DNA of 64,000 nt from Craspedostauros australis (taxonomy: Eukaryota; Bacillariophyta; Bacillariophyceae; Mastogloiales; Achnanthaceae): positions 124,001-188,000 of the forward strand of contig JAMXDE010000005.1 in assembly GCA_026770025.1 (NCBI GenBank), given 5' to 3'. The notes beneath the pieces are model-generated. The model worked only from the letters and a program-made list of their open reading frames with translations, did not search any database and was not told the DNA's origin. Numbering within the stretch: position 1 is the first letter of the stretch; every line of letters begins with the position of its first letter. A program made the position numbers and the translations under genes. Shown piece by piece: positions 21,507-32,403 of this stretch.

Positions 21507-23787
21507 ATGCCACGAAAAGATGCTACAGAGAAACAGGACAGTCCCGATGGGGTCGCATGGACCGAGTCGCTGTGCCCGCAGATCCGCGAACCCAGGGCAC
21601 AGATCGAGAGCGGCGCCATCCCCATGGATAAGCCCGCGAGACTCGTTTGGAGCGAGAACGGCGACTTGGCGTTCTTATCGAAGCGCAACTTTGCTCGGAA
21701 CCTGCGCAATTTGCGCAATTCTGTGAAAAGAAGTCGCGCCAAGAAGGAAGCGAAAGCTGGTGCGTCACTGGGTGTTTGTGAACCAGACATATCATTTCTG
21801 AACGAACAAATTTGAAACCGTTACTAACCCGTTGTCCAGTGCGAATGGACACCAAAAACTCTCCGAACGTTTCTGATCTTGTCGCTAATGCTGTACAATA
21901 CAAACAGCAATTCGACAACACCGTCGCAAAAGTATCAACCCAGAAACCCGAAGACGTGAAGCAAACAATGGGCACATTCTCTCGTTTGGCGTACGCCTCC
22001 CCACCAACCGGCGAAACCGAAGTTGGGACAACTGCCCGTCCGTCCGCCCCACCAACCCGGGCGCACGTCGCGGCACCTGTCCCCACCCACCTGCCACCTG
22101 TCCTCACCCATCCGCCACCAACCCCCAGACCTGCATACGATGCGGCGAGCATGATGACTGTTGCTCCTCCTGAGCCCTCGTCTGTTCCTGTGGCTTCTCC
22201 TGCTGCTGTTCGCCCTGCCTCTGCTACCAGCATGCTCGTGAACAATGCCGTATCTGGGACACCCTTGCAAGAGGGTCCGAGTCGTGCGCAATCCATTTCT
22301 GATTGGATGAACAAGAACAGCCTGGTCTTCTTACCTGCTGTGCGTCACGTGTACTCTCCTCCAGGGCATGGTGAGGTGCTTGAAATCACTTTCAAGTTGC
22401 CAGGTGGGACTTGCTACGGTGACGTCAAAGCGTCAATCAAGGACCAAGGACGCGTTTTGGAGGTGGGGTTGAAGCAGAACCACGAACTCGGGTCATCTGC
22501 GGCTACGGACAAGGAGCTGCTTGACCGCCTGAATGAGAAGCTGCCTACACACTTCAACATCTGTTCTTTTCAGGGACAACGCGAGCGGGGCGAGTCGTAC
22601 GCGCTTGCTGTCCGTAGGATGTGTCGCGGACACCCCCAACCCTACCGCATTCACAGGGAGATTCTCCCCATCCAAGTGAGTGACTATTTTGAGATGACCC
22701 CAGATCATGCGATGCACGGCATGGACTTCCTCAATCCGGCTGTCAATCTCAATGACTGCGACAGCGATGTGGAGGCTGATGCGCCTCTCTTGATTGTTTG
22801 GTTGGTACTGGTGTACTCCGCGAATCCGGTGGTGCACAGCGCCACCAACTTGGCACGCTACGGGCGCAAGGCGGAGAATAAAACAACTAAGCATTCCGCG
22901 GGCATTACAATGGACGGGGATGATTGCTCCTCGCTTGGGGAGGACGAAGTCACATTTGTTCCGTCCTCTGCTGTTCGTCCCCCGATTCCACAAGGCCGCC
23001 GAGGAACCGGATTTGGAGAATGCTTCGAGGTAAGCCCCATCAATGCCACACTCGCCTCTTGTGCATGACATGAACTTGCACACTCACACCTGCTTTCTTT
23101 TTGTTTCCGATTGGCCAGTCTGCTCCTGCGCCATCTCGTGTGTCCGTGAACAGGATGACAGTCGCTCGTCGCGCGCGCCGTTCTGCTTCTTGCAAACGTG
23201 CTCCCCGTGCCATGGCATGCCGTTCCAGCCCAGCCGCTGTTCCTTCTGTCCCCGTCTCGGTCGTGGTGCCGCCTCCTGTCCCCTCCTGCGCCCGTGCACC
23301 GCGCATTGCTAAAATGGAGCGTAGAAAGCGTGAGGCTGTGTTGATTGACCTCCACATGGACAGCGATAGCGACAGTGATAGCGACAGCAATAGCGACAGC
23401 AATAGCGACAGCGATAGCGACAGCGATAGCGACAGCGATAGCGACAGCGATAGCGACAGCGATAGCGACAGCGATAGCGACAGCGATAGCGACAGCGATA
23501 GCGACAGCGATAGCGACAGCGATAGCGACAGCGATAGCGACAGCGATAGCGACAGCGATAGCGACAGCGATAGCGACAGCGATAGCGACAGCGATAGCGA
23601 CAGCGATAGCGACAGCGATAGCGACAGCGATAGCGACAGCGATAGCGACAGCGATAGCGACAGCGATTTCGAAGTCACACCAGCACCTGCGAACTTGAAA
23701 AAGGCGATGACGACACCACAGAGACCGAGTGAGACTAACCCGACCACCCCTCAACACACGAACAAGAATAACACTATCAGCGAATAA
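21507..23787 (+). CDS. Orphan three-exon protein with long Ser-Asp repeat
   Basis: My model has exons 21507-21759, 21840-23029 and 23119-23787. The introns are 80 and 89 bp with GT-AG ends, and the frame is kept across both, giving 703 residues. The N-terminus ([11 protein letters not shown]) leads into a basic stretch ([19 protein letters not shown]). A Pro/Thr-rich linker follows (about residues 145-205). A globular region (about 245-400) contains [11 protein letters not shown] and [17 protein letters not shown], whose beta-rich pattern vaguely recalls CS/p23 folds; I would not assign it. The C-terminal part is Arg/Ala/Pro-rich, then carries about 103 alternating Ser and Asp residues, then a polar tail. 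An earlier start in the same frame is possible, because the frame is open from 21309. Function unknown. Serine in an acidic context suggests a casein-kinase-2 substrate, but that is inference. Confidence 0.65.
23359..23667 (+). repeat. Coding 12-bp tandem repeat encoding (Ser-Asp)n
   Basis: The unit is GACAGCGATAGC, about 25.75 copies over 309 bp. The first copies carry variants (AGT, AAT giving Asn) and the rest are homogeneous. It lies in exon 3 of the orphan gene. The other five frames are also open here, which produces spurious long frames such as alternating Ala/Ile/Val on the minus strand. Confidence 0.95.
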
Positions 23788-26384
23788 CTCTAATCACCAT
23801 GATCACGCTAGGACGATTTGTTGTCTACGGTAGTACCTTCTAGACAATCTACTTTTTTGAAACGGATTACTTGGACTACTATTGGAGTCCCATCAGCAAA
23901 CCGTCCAATATATGGTTTTTACCGCGGTTCCCCTGTTCTCAAGGGACAAACGTCTTATCTCCTTTCCCTGCCGGCCTGTTTGGATGAGGTCCTGTGCTCC
24001 CTTCTCTTTTGTGTCCTTCGCCTACAGCTGCCCCCATCACGCAAAAGTTCATTGGGTACTCTACTCGACGTCTCTACCGCCACCACTACCACCCTCCCTG
24101 TTCTTTGCGGCGCAGTAGGGCGCGATCTCCGAAGCGTGAAGTAACAGCTCCTCCCCCGTGTTCGTGTTGGGCTCGTTGGCGCAATGCCTACTCGCGAGCA
24201 CAAATGGAACACTGCCGTGGCTACTCTTTCTGGCTTCGCACCAGCACCCAGCCGACAAAGCACCATTCGTCACCCCACGAGCAACTTCAAACTTCTCCGG
24301 GTCACAAATCTGTGCGCCAAAGACTCAATGTCCCCTTTGGGCGATTGTGACACTTTGTCCCATGGTACAGAAACTTGGATCATCATTTCGCATTCAGTTG
24401 ATCCCCACACCCTCTTGGGCACAAGACATCCTCGAACCGCCCGGCATCAGAGTATCCGTCCAGCAAACAAACAAATGGGAGCAAAGCACCGTACTGAAAA
24501 CTCGAGCAATGCATGTATTCTACTTGAATATTGTGATACTATCGACGGACACCAAGAGGACGACTCCATGTTGAATAGTGTAGCAAAGAATACATAATTG
24601 TAAATGATAGAGTTGAATCGAGCCGAGTTCTCTGCTGTGCTCCCGCTGTTGCGGGCACATCGCCTGCCCGCATCCTCCCGCAAGAGCGCGACCTGGGGTT
24701 TTCGTTGGAGGAGGTTTCGCATTCGCGCCGTATGTGCTCCACCCACGAGTACGACCTATCACTGGAGATTGAGAGTCCAAGGACCCGTGGATGAAATCGC
24801 ATAGCCGCAACAGCAGCGATTTGCCCGCGCATCATGCATCAGGTGGCCTTGTAGAGTAAGTATGATACTAACACGCGAAGCCATGGACGCCTTCACATCC
24901 ACGTAACCGTCGACAAGCCTCTTTCCTGCTCACCATGGGAGACATACCAGAGCGCCACACCCTTGGCTGGAAGGGTAGAGCAGCAACCAGTTTTCGAAGC
25001 ACTTTGGTACACGATCAATTCGGGTGCAGTTGAGCGACGCTCTTGAAGATCCGTCGTGTTCGATTCCCACGATACCAAACATGTCCGATTAATATAACGG
25101 ACGTTTTATGCCGTGACTTGTTCGCAATATATGACAAGAACCAATGTCCCATTAACGGATATATGGTTTCATAGGACTGTATGTCCGTATGAAGTACCTG
25201 GGCAGAAATCTGATACCGTGATGAATACTCACATGGTCGTTCGATTTGACCACGTTTGAAAAGCTCGAATGCGCGATCTTCGTTGTTGTGGATCCTGCTT
25301 GGCGAACACTGGTAACGCTGTTGTTGTCGCGAAAACTGCACGCAGTATCACAATTATGCCGACAGTGCATCAAAGAACAGGCTCCGCGAACGTGAGAAGA
25401 GCGTGTCGACCTGCTCCACCGCCATAACTTCGGTCTCGATGGGTCTGTTTCGCAACACTGGGGATGTGAAGGCACCAAACAGCGAATGTCCCTGTGTCCT
25501 GTTGTTGCCCGCCTTGTGCTTTTTGGACCACATGCGCTGCAGAACTGGGAAGAGAGAAGAGCCTCCAGCAAGACGAAGACAAGCCACGCCCCCACGCCAG
25601 TGGTACAGAAGCAGAGCAATGAACGAATTCTCGTCCTCTGGGTATTAGAATATAATACCATACTATTCCATCTTGAGCAGACGATCAGCGCCAAGACACG
25701 TTTTGAAATTGCAACGGCGATCCTTGTCGCTCATCATCGCTTCCGAGGGATGGCGAAATGCAGTGCTTGCGAAAGTGCTTCGTCCTGTGACAGCTTTTGG
25801 TGGAGTCAAGCGGAGCACTCGTGTGCATGGCAAAGGATCCATTACGATCACGGTTCAACTCCCTGCCTTCGTCGTTCCGTCCATCTTTTGGCGGACAGCA
25901 TCGATTTCATTTTCGCGATCTTTGTTGTTGAAACCTCAACGGCAACGTCCGGACACATTCGGCTTCCAGGCGTTATGGTCGACGATGCCGTTGCACTGCG
26001 TGTGCAACACATTATCGACATCCATGACCAGAAAGATCAAATGCTTGTGAATCGATCAAAAATTGAGCAAGTCCCGTACGCCAACACCAACGTCAACCTC
26101 CATTCCTTGTCTTTGTACGGATATTTACATTGCCACAGTACTAAATAGTACTCGTCATCGCATCCCAACATGATATAATAACACAGGAGGTGGTTGCATA
26201 CGGAAGAACAAGCAGAGACACACAGGCGAATCCTTTTTCACAACCGCACCGATTAGAGTGATGCCCCCAGCCACTTCCGACACTCTCCGGCAAACGAGTC
26301 TGCTCTGCTCATAAAATCAATCAAAGCCGATCCTGAACATCGCCAACACCAATAAAACCAACAAACACGACATACACAGCAAGA
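23788..26384. other. No gene recognised
   Basis: Several open frames of 100-220 codons occur on both strands, but none has a known motif, a signal peptide or convincing splice partners. A tRNA-Phe-like fragment near 25021-25078 was considered and rejected. Confidence 0.45.
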
Positions 26385-26906
26385 ATGAAGTACTTCGCCA
26401 CCATCCTTTCTCTCGTCGCGGCTGCTGCCATCGGCGCCACCGCTCAAGTCGAAGACATCCAAGTCGCCCGCCGTGTCAAGGGGGGTGAACGCCGCGTCGA
26501 GGAGACGAAGGCATTCAAGGCTGGATCAGGCTCAGGAAACGGCATCGCTGGATCCTACTTTGCCGAGTACCAGGTGCTGCTCGACTTTGGCTTGGCCGAT
26601 GCTGCCCTGTACCAAACATTCGTGGCAACCGAAAACCCGACGCTTTACAGATGGGCCCAGTGCTTCTCCACCGACGGAGGAAACACATTTACCAACACCC
26701 ACACCGGCTCCGCTGTCTGGATGCGCGGAGGAGAATACCGCGTCAACGCGATCGAGACCGAGTTCGACGATGGCTTTGCTTTTGCTGTCACCGAGGCTGG
26801 CATGGGCCTCCGTTTGACACTGCTCTCATTCTTCAATGGAGCAGCATTCACTACCTTGGCATCGCCAACAACCACCCCACTTGGAGCCGACGCATGCCCA
26901 ATGTAG
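26385..26906 (+). CDS. Small secreted protein, unknown family
   Basis: An intronless frame of 173 residues. The N-terminus MKYFATILSLVAAAAIGATA is a classical signal peptide with likely cleavage after the Ala near residue 20. The mature part begins QVEDIQVARR and has a basic, possibly processed stretch (RRVKGGERRVEE), then a Gly/Ser linker (GSGSGNG). The remaining 120 residues are rich in aromatic residues and Thr/Gly, with two cysteines (CFSTDGG, and DACPM at the end). No known domain recognised. An AT-rich patch, CATAAAATCA, lies about 75 bp upstream. The protein probably enters the secretory pathway, as a cell-surface, wall or extracellular component. The coding call rests on the signal peptide and compositional bias, not on homology. 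Confidence 0.65.
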   Translation: MKYFATILSLVAAAAIGATAQVEDIQVARRVKGGERRVEETKAFKAGSGSGNGIAGSYFAEYQVLLDFGLADAALYQTFVATENPTLYRWAQCFSTDGGNTFTNTHTGSAVWMRGGEYRVNAIETEFDDGFAFAVTEAGMGLRLTLLSFFNGAAFTTLASPTTTPLGADACPM

Positions 26907-27283
26907 GCATTGGGATTGTACACATCCCGCCAAACACGCCCACTTGGCTAGGATATAGGCGTACGCCCACTAATCTAGTGCGCAATACTTGTTTCATACT
27001 CGTACCATCAATGATCTCCACCAAATGATAGACTTCTCTTCCAACGCATGTGCCAAGATGGCAAAAGGACGACAAGACGTGAAGCTTCCCAGCAGTGTAT
27101 TGGTACGTGTATGGATACACTTACACAGAGTACTTGTACGATGCGCTGACATAGCTGAGCGAGCGCATCTCCTCTGCCTAGTCTGGGGCAAATGCGTGCC
27201 TTGTGCAGGATGTTGGGGAACTGATACCAATGCACTTTTCCTCCGCGAGAAGCACACTCCATCACTCTCGCAGAAAATACAGA
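26907..27283. other. No gene recognised; probable 3' flank of the secreted-protein gene
   Basis: Includes an ACTCGTAC motif at 26998-27005. Nothing coding is supported. Confidence 0.5.
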
Positions 27284-27465
27284 GACACAAACAAACGACA
27301 CAAACAAACGACACAAACAAACGACACAAACAAACGACACAAACAAACGACACAAACAAACGACACAAACAAACGACACAAACAAACGACACAAACAAAC
27401 GACACAAACAAACGACACAAACAAACGACACAAACAAACGACACAAACAAACGACACAAACAAAC
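27284..27465. repeat. 13-bp satellite, 14 perfect copies
   Basis: The unit GACACAAACAAAC repeats 14 times without a visible change, 182 bp in total, followed by a degenerate GACAGACAAACAG tail. It is intergenic, between the secreted-protein gene and the 3' end of cyclase copy A. The frames through it (Thr-Asn-Lys-Arg repeats) are artefacts. Confidence 0.95.
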
Positions 27466-27660
27466 GAACAGACAGACAAACAGACGGACATAGCCACCAC
27501 CTGGTGACGACATGTGAGATGCAGGCACATGGTCGCACCTGCAAAAGCAGTAATCGACATGCAGGCAGACCTTGATCTAAGTATTCGTACTAACATACAT
27601 GTCAAACCACACTGTTTATGTTCGCCATTTCGCTTTGTTGTCGTGGTTGGTCGGCGTTCT

Positions 27661-30600
27661 TCACTCCTCTGTAACAGCAGCCATCCCCTCCAGACCCTGC
27701 TCCTCTTCTGCTGCTGCCTCTTGCTCCATCAATCGTTTCGCTTCGGCCACGACCTCCTTGCCCCGATACTCCCATTCCTTGCGATTGGCGCGTGCGTAGT
27801 TCAGATACTCGTCGCTCGACTTGCCAAACACTCCGCAATCCTTCAGCTTCTTCGCCAGCGGGATGATGTAGAAGTCAAAGAACCCCAGCTCGCCCTCGTA
27901 CCAACCATCCAGCGGGTTCGATTCAGCCCGACCTGCCTTGTACGCGGCGTAGCACTCCTGCAGGAACCGCTGGTTCCACTTGCGGTACACGTGCCAATGC
28001 TGCATGGTGTGCGCCACGTCGCTGGCTTGGATCAGATGCTCGATCACGATAGTCGCCCTGCGGTTCGTGGCATCCTTAACCGATTCGTGATGGACCTTGT
28101 CGAAGGCCTTGTCCCATCGGTTGTTGCGCAGCTGCTTCAGCTCCTTGTCGACGATGTCGGTGGCCATGACGCCGTTGACGACAAGCTGCCGGAAGCGTTT
28201 CAGCTCCGTCGGTGTGGCGCAGATGCACGCCCTGAGGTCCCTGTATTCGTCAGACACGAACAGCTCCCACGACAGCGCCAGGGAGTTCTGTTCCGCGACA
28301 GATCTGTTGTTGTAGATCTTCGCGATCCGGGTGTTCTCCTTGACGAGCTGCGCATTGGGGATGCCAGCATGATCCACATCGTGGATCATGGCCGAGAATG
28401 CGCAGGCGAGCTGGGTGAGCGGATCGGACGTGATGCCGTACGTGTGATCATGCAACGTGGCTGCGACGTCTCTGTTATCGCTCCTATCCCCATCGCCATC
28501 ATTGCCATTGTCATCGTTGGTTGCTGTGCTGTGCTGTGTCGCCTGCTTGATTTCGTCGAGATCAGTAGGTGCCACGATGCGAGCCAGCAGCTTGACGACG
28601 GACATGGTGACATGCGACGCATGCTCGAAGTTATGGAACGCATTGTCTCTGTACATCATGGCGATGTTGGACACGAAGGATCGAAGCTGGTTCACGATGG
28701 TTAGATCGATGGTAACGTGTTCAGGATCCATCTCCATGCGCCCGACCTGTTGGTCGTATGCCGGTAGGTGGATGATCTCTTCGACTTCATCGAGCGGATG
28801 GAGATGGTTGGAATCGAAGTTGTCCACAACTGCCGTACTCTCTTGGCCATGGCTGGAGTTCTTGTTCCTGGACAGCAACGACTGTGACGACTTCGGGGAA
28901 AGGGGCTGCTGCTGCGTGGCCTCCCTACGGGCCACGATGTGTCGGATGATGTGCAGCAACATCTCGACGTTCCACTCCACCAACCGCGATGTCTTCTCTC
29001 GGTAGTTGATCATGGCTTTGGAATCGGTCCCTGCCGCACCTTGAGCATGCTTGCCGTGGCCCGATGTCTTTCCATCGCCTCCGGTCAGGTGAATGTTAAT
29101 CTCCGAGATGGTACCCTCGCTCGTGACACTCTCCTCGTCGGATGAGCGCTTCGATGATCGGATCCAGTAGCTGTTGTGGCATGCGTTGGTCGAGTTTTGA
29201 CAATGGGAGCGTGCAAGCATATGCAATACAGGATAATGGATAGGCACAGGCACAGGCATAGAAGTAGTTGCAGCACCAACAGCGTTGATCGAATCGGTGA
29301 AAAAGGGGGATGGTGACGTGCGTGTGAGTCAATGGAATCCAAAGCACGTTCGAATGCAGTCATGCATGTTGCGTAAAACAGAGTGCTCAGAGTCCTGGAC
29401 AGTGCTCGTACAGTGAGCAGATCGCACACCACACCCTATCACACCAAGTTCCCACTTACGTTTGCATCTTCCCCTTGCCTTTGGCCTCCACGGTGTGCTC
29501 GCGCTTCAACAACCAGGCACCTTCCCCAGAGGCCTTCAAGTATTCCGCAGTCTCGGATGACACATGGATCCGGCCGACCTCGCCCGTCTGCTCGATACGA
29601 GACGCGGTGTTCATGGTGTCACCAAACAGCTGAAAACGGGCCCGTTCTCCTCTCAGCACACCCGCCGTGACCGGTCCGGAGTGGATCCCAATGCGCAACG
29701 ACAAGTCCGCCGTATCTGGGCCATGCGTGATCTCCAGCTGCTTCGTCAGCTCGCGCGTCCGGCTGAGGATATCCCTTGCGAACCGCACCATCATGACAGC
29801 ATGATCGCGTCTGGGATCAGGGATACCCGTCGCAGCGACGTAACAATCGCCGACAGTTTCCACCTTGAAGACCCTTCGTGCCTTGGCGACTTGATCGAAG
29901 GAGGAGAAGATTTTCTCCAGCAACGTGAAGACTTGGGATGGTTCTGTGCAAGTAGCGTCATGGGGTGCATGTAGCATGTGATGTCGGAGTTCCACGCGGC
30001 GGAGTGGATGGCCGTTGCCCATGATTGTTGGAGGACCCCAGTATCAATATGAGCCACAGTGCGTGGGTTGAAACGAAGCAATCCAAAGCATAATCCAGAA
30101 AACGTGAGAAGGACGATGGCGAAGCAGCGGCGGCAGCACATCAGCAGTAGCAATGGCAGCAGCAATGATAGCAGCAATGGCAACAACAACGTCGGATATT
30201 AACGACAGTGCAATTCAAGCTCTCGGACAACACTACGGGCGCAACCGCTTACCTCGGACTGAGCTCCAGGCTGTGAAACCAGCGATGTCAGCAAACAGAA
30301 TGGTCGTTTCCAGGAACAGATCGGCCAATGGCTTTTCGTTCGCCGAATCCTCCGACGTGTGTCCGCTGAGATAGTTCTTCAAGTTTGCGATGCGTTTGTT
30401 GGCTGCTGTCTTGCCATCGCCACCTGCGCTGTTGCGAGCAATCGCTTCCTGCTCCAACAATCGGCGGCGGATGTTCTTGGGAAACAAGGATGATACGATG
30501 GCATTGGATCTTGCAACATTCTCCACCAGGTTTTCGTTTCGCTTGTAGACGAACAGGTCGTAGACGAAGAAAACGGCGATGACAAAGACGAAGGTCGCCA

Positions 30601-32403
30601 TGACGATGATTCCGAACCTTTCGGGGGTGAAGGTGTCGTACTTGTCCTCAAATCTTTGCGACGGGTAGATGTGCATGGTGTACATGCAATGTCCTGGCTC
30701 GTTCGCAAGACGGGTCTTGTTCCTGGGCTGGGAGAGAGTGACAGACTTTTCGAACTTGTCGTATTTCGTGTCATGCTTGTCGCCTGTGGGGCATGCAAGT
30801 GTGAAGCACGAAGCACGGAGAATGTGTGGAGAGCAGAGGGTGGGTTAGATCGTGTTGGTGGAGCAAGTACGGTATTCGGACTCCGGAGGTGCAATATGTG
30901 CACAGTTGAAGGCATTGGTTTCTGCTTCTTTGTTCACAACATGAGACCAGTGTAGCGAAGAGCTTGTGACTCACCATTTCCCAGAAAGACAGCGTCAGCT
31001 CCGATGATTTCGTATGTGAAGGATTGGTTGCATGTGTTCTTTACCACTGTGATGATACCCTCCACTCCATCCGGCAAGAGTTTGTTCAGAGATGCATCCC
31101 AAGCGACAGCGCCACTGAGGATTGCGACGATCTCAGAGCTCGTATTGCCGACTTTTTCATGCACCGGAAGGATGAAGTAGCTGTGGGGATGGCTGACATC
31201 AGAGTCGCCAAGTTGAGAGTGCATGGCTTCGTGTTCTTCTTCAGTGAAAGCGACGCCGAGAGAGGCATCGTAGTAGGCATCAATGTCGCTGTAAAGCAGT
31301 TCGTCACTAAGCTTGAAAAGGGCGTTGATCCTCGTTTGGTCATTCAGCGCATTCCAGTTTATGAAACCGAAGGTGAAGGGAGCAGGTGCGTATTCCCACA
31401 CTGGAAAGTGCATGGAACGCTCTTTGTCAGGAATGAATGATCCATTTCGTGCGAACTGGGAGATGAAGGGGTGGAACCCGACGGGATTGAGATCGTCGAG
31501 GTTGCCATCCTCCAGCATGTGGGCCTCCTCCACCAGATCGATGTGATGATGGATGGTCCAGTTCTCCCACGCCTCTCGCTGCTCCGACTTCACGACGTGA
31601 CTCAGTAGGAGCCCCTCACTTCTAGATTCCTTCAATACAGTGGCTGCATTCTTGTTGAAGAATGGGATCGAGACGAATGGCCACTCTTTCCCGCTTCCGT
31701 CGGTTTGTGACGAGATCGTGTCAGCAAAACCGTAGTAGGCAAGGTGCAAGGCCTCCTGCTGGTCCACGGCGGCATCGCCGATAGTTCTCGAGAATTGTTC
31801 GAACTGTTGGCCGTGTTGTGTATTGCATGTTGTGTATAGTGCATTCCATGTTTCGTGGCGTGTGGTGTGTGAGGCGAGACGAGGCATTCAGGGATCGAGC
31901 AGATGGGAATGATGCATCCGAGAAAGTAGAGTATGCAGATCATGGCATAGTATGGTACAGCATAGCACGATAGGACAAGAGGGAAGAGGTTTGGAGTGTG
32001 AGAGGTGTGTGCTTGTACAACGCGATGCCGCTGGCAAGAGACTCGTGGAAGCTTCACACGGACCGAGATGACGTTGACACTCGGCGAGTGACGACGTTGT
32101 GACACGTTCATGGTTCGATGAACTCACCGCGGTCTCAAAGTTGTCGTTCTGCTCATCGTCGAGAGATCGGTAGGTGATCCACGTGACTGCGCAGGCTGTG
32201 ATGAGCAACGATGCGGTCAAAAGAATACGCCAGATGCGGACCTTGATTGTATCCCAGCGAGACTCGTGACGAACTTCTTCGATCTCGTTGGTACCATCAT
32301 CAGTCGCAAAGGTGCTGTCAACGTCGTTTCCATCGCCGTAAGCAGACTGGGTCCCATCGTCCACGATGGGCATCGTTTGCTGGTCCATCTTGGGCAGATA
32401 CAT
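27661..32403 (-). CDS. Receptor-type class III nucleotide cyclase fused to phosphodiesterase (copy A)
   Basis: Five exons: 32128-32403, 30975-31803, 30253-30783, 29460-29943 and 27661-29170. All introns are GT-AG and the frame is kept throughout, giving 1209 residues. Order: a cytoplasmic N-terminus; membrane segment 1 (about 70-90, ILLTASLLITACAVTWITY); a sensor of about 300 residues; membrane segment 2 (about 420-445); a class III cyclase (about 510-700); a phosphodiesterase (about 800-1150). The cyclase has both metal-binding aspartates (LFADIAGFTAW, VETVGDCYV) and the turnover site FGDTMNTASR. The phosphodiesterase has the family signature HDVDHAGIPN with FHNFEH upstream and the helix EHLIQASDVAH. 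The substrate is uncertain: Glu in KVETVGD is as in guanylate cyclases, but the usual Cys is Gln (RFQLFGD). The sensor position resembles CHASE-type receptors, by topology only. Paralogue of 58596-63511, from which it differs by lacking one intron. Confidence 0.9.

Noticed and set aside
22560-22575. Splice-acceptor-like TTCTTTTCAG inside the orphan gene
   Set aside because: The reading frame is continuous through it and no matching donor improves the model.
22858-23757. 299-codon minus-strand frame with alternating Ala/Ile/Val
   Set aside because: Produced by the 12-bp repeat read on the opposite strand. The plus-strand gene explains it.
25018-25078. tRNA-Phe-like stretch (CAGTTGAGCG..TTGAAGAT..GTTCGATTCC..ACCA)
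   Set aside because: The B-box-like GTTCGATTCC and a GAA anticodon-like loop are present, but the anticodon stem does not pair, the D arm is too short and no acceptor stem can be drawn.
27284-27465. Possible CRISPR array
   Set aside because: The repeats are head-to-tail without spacers, and the genome is eukaryotic.
26994-27605. Minus-strand frames rich in Cys/Leu/Phe/Val
   Set aside because: Artefact of the 13-bp satellite, which is open in several frames.
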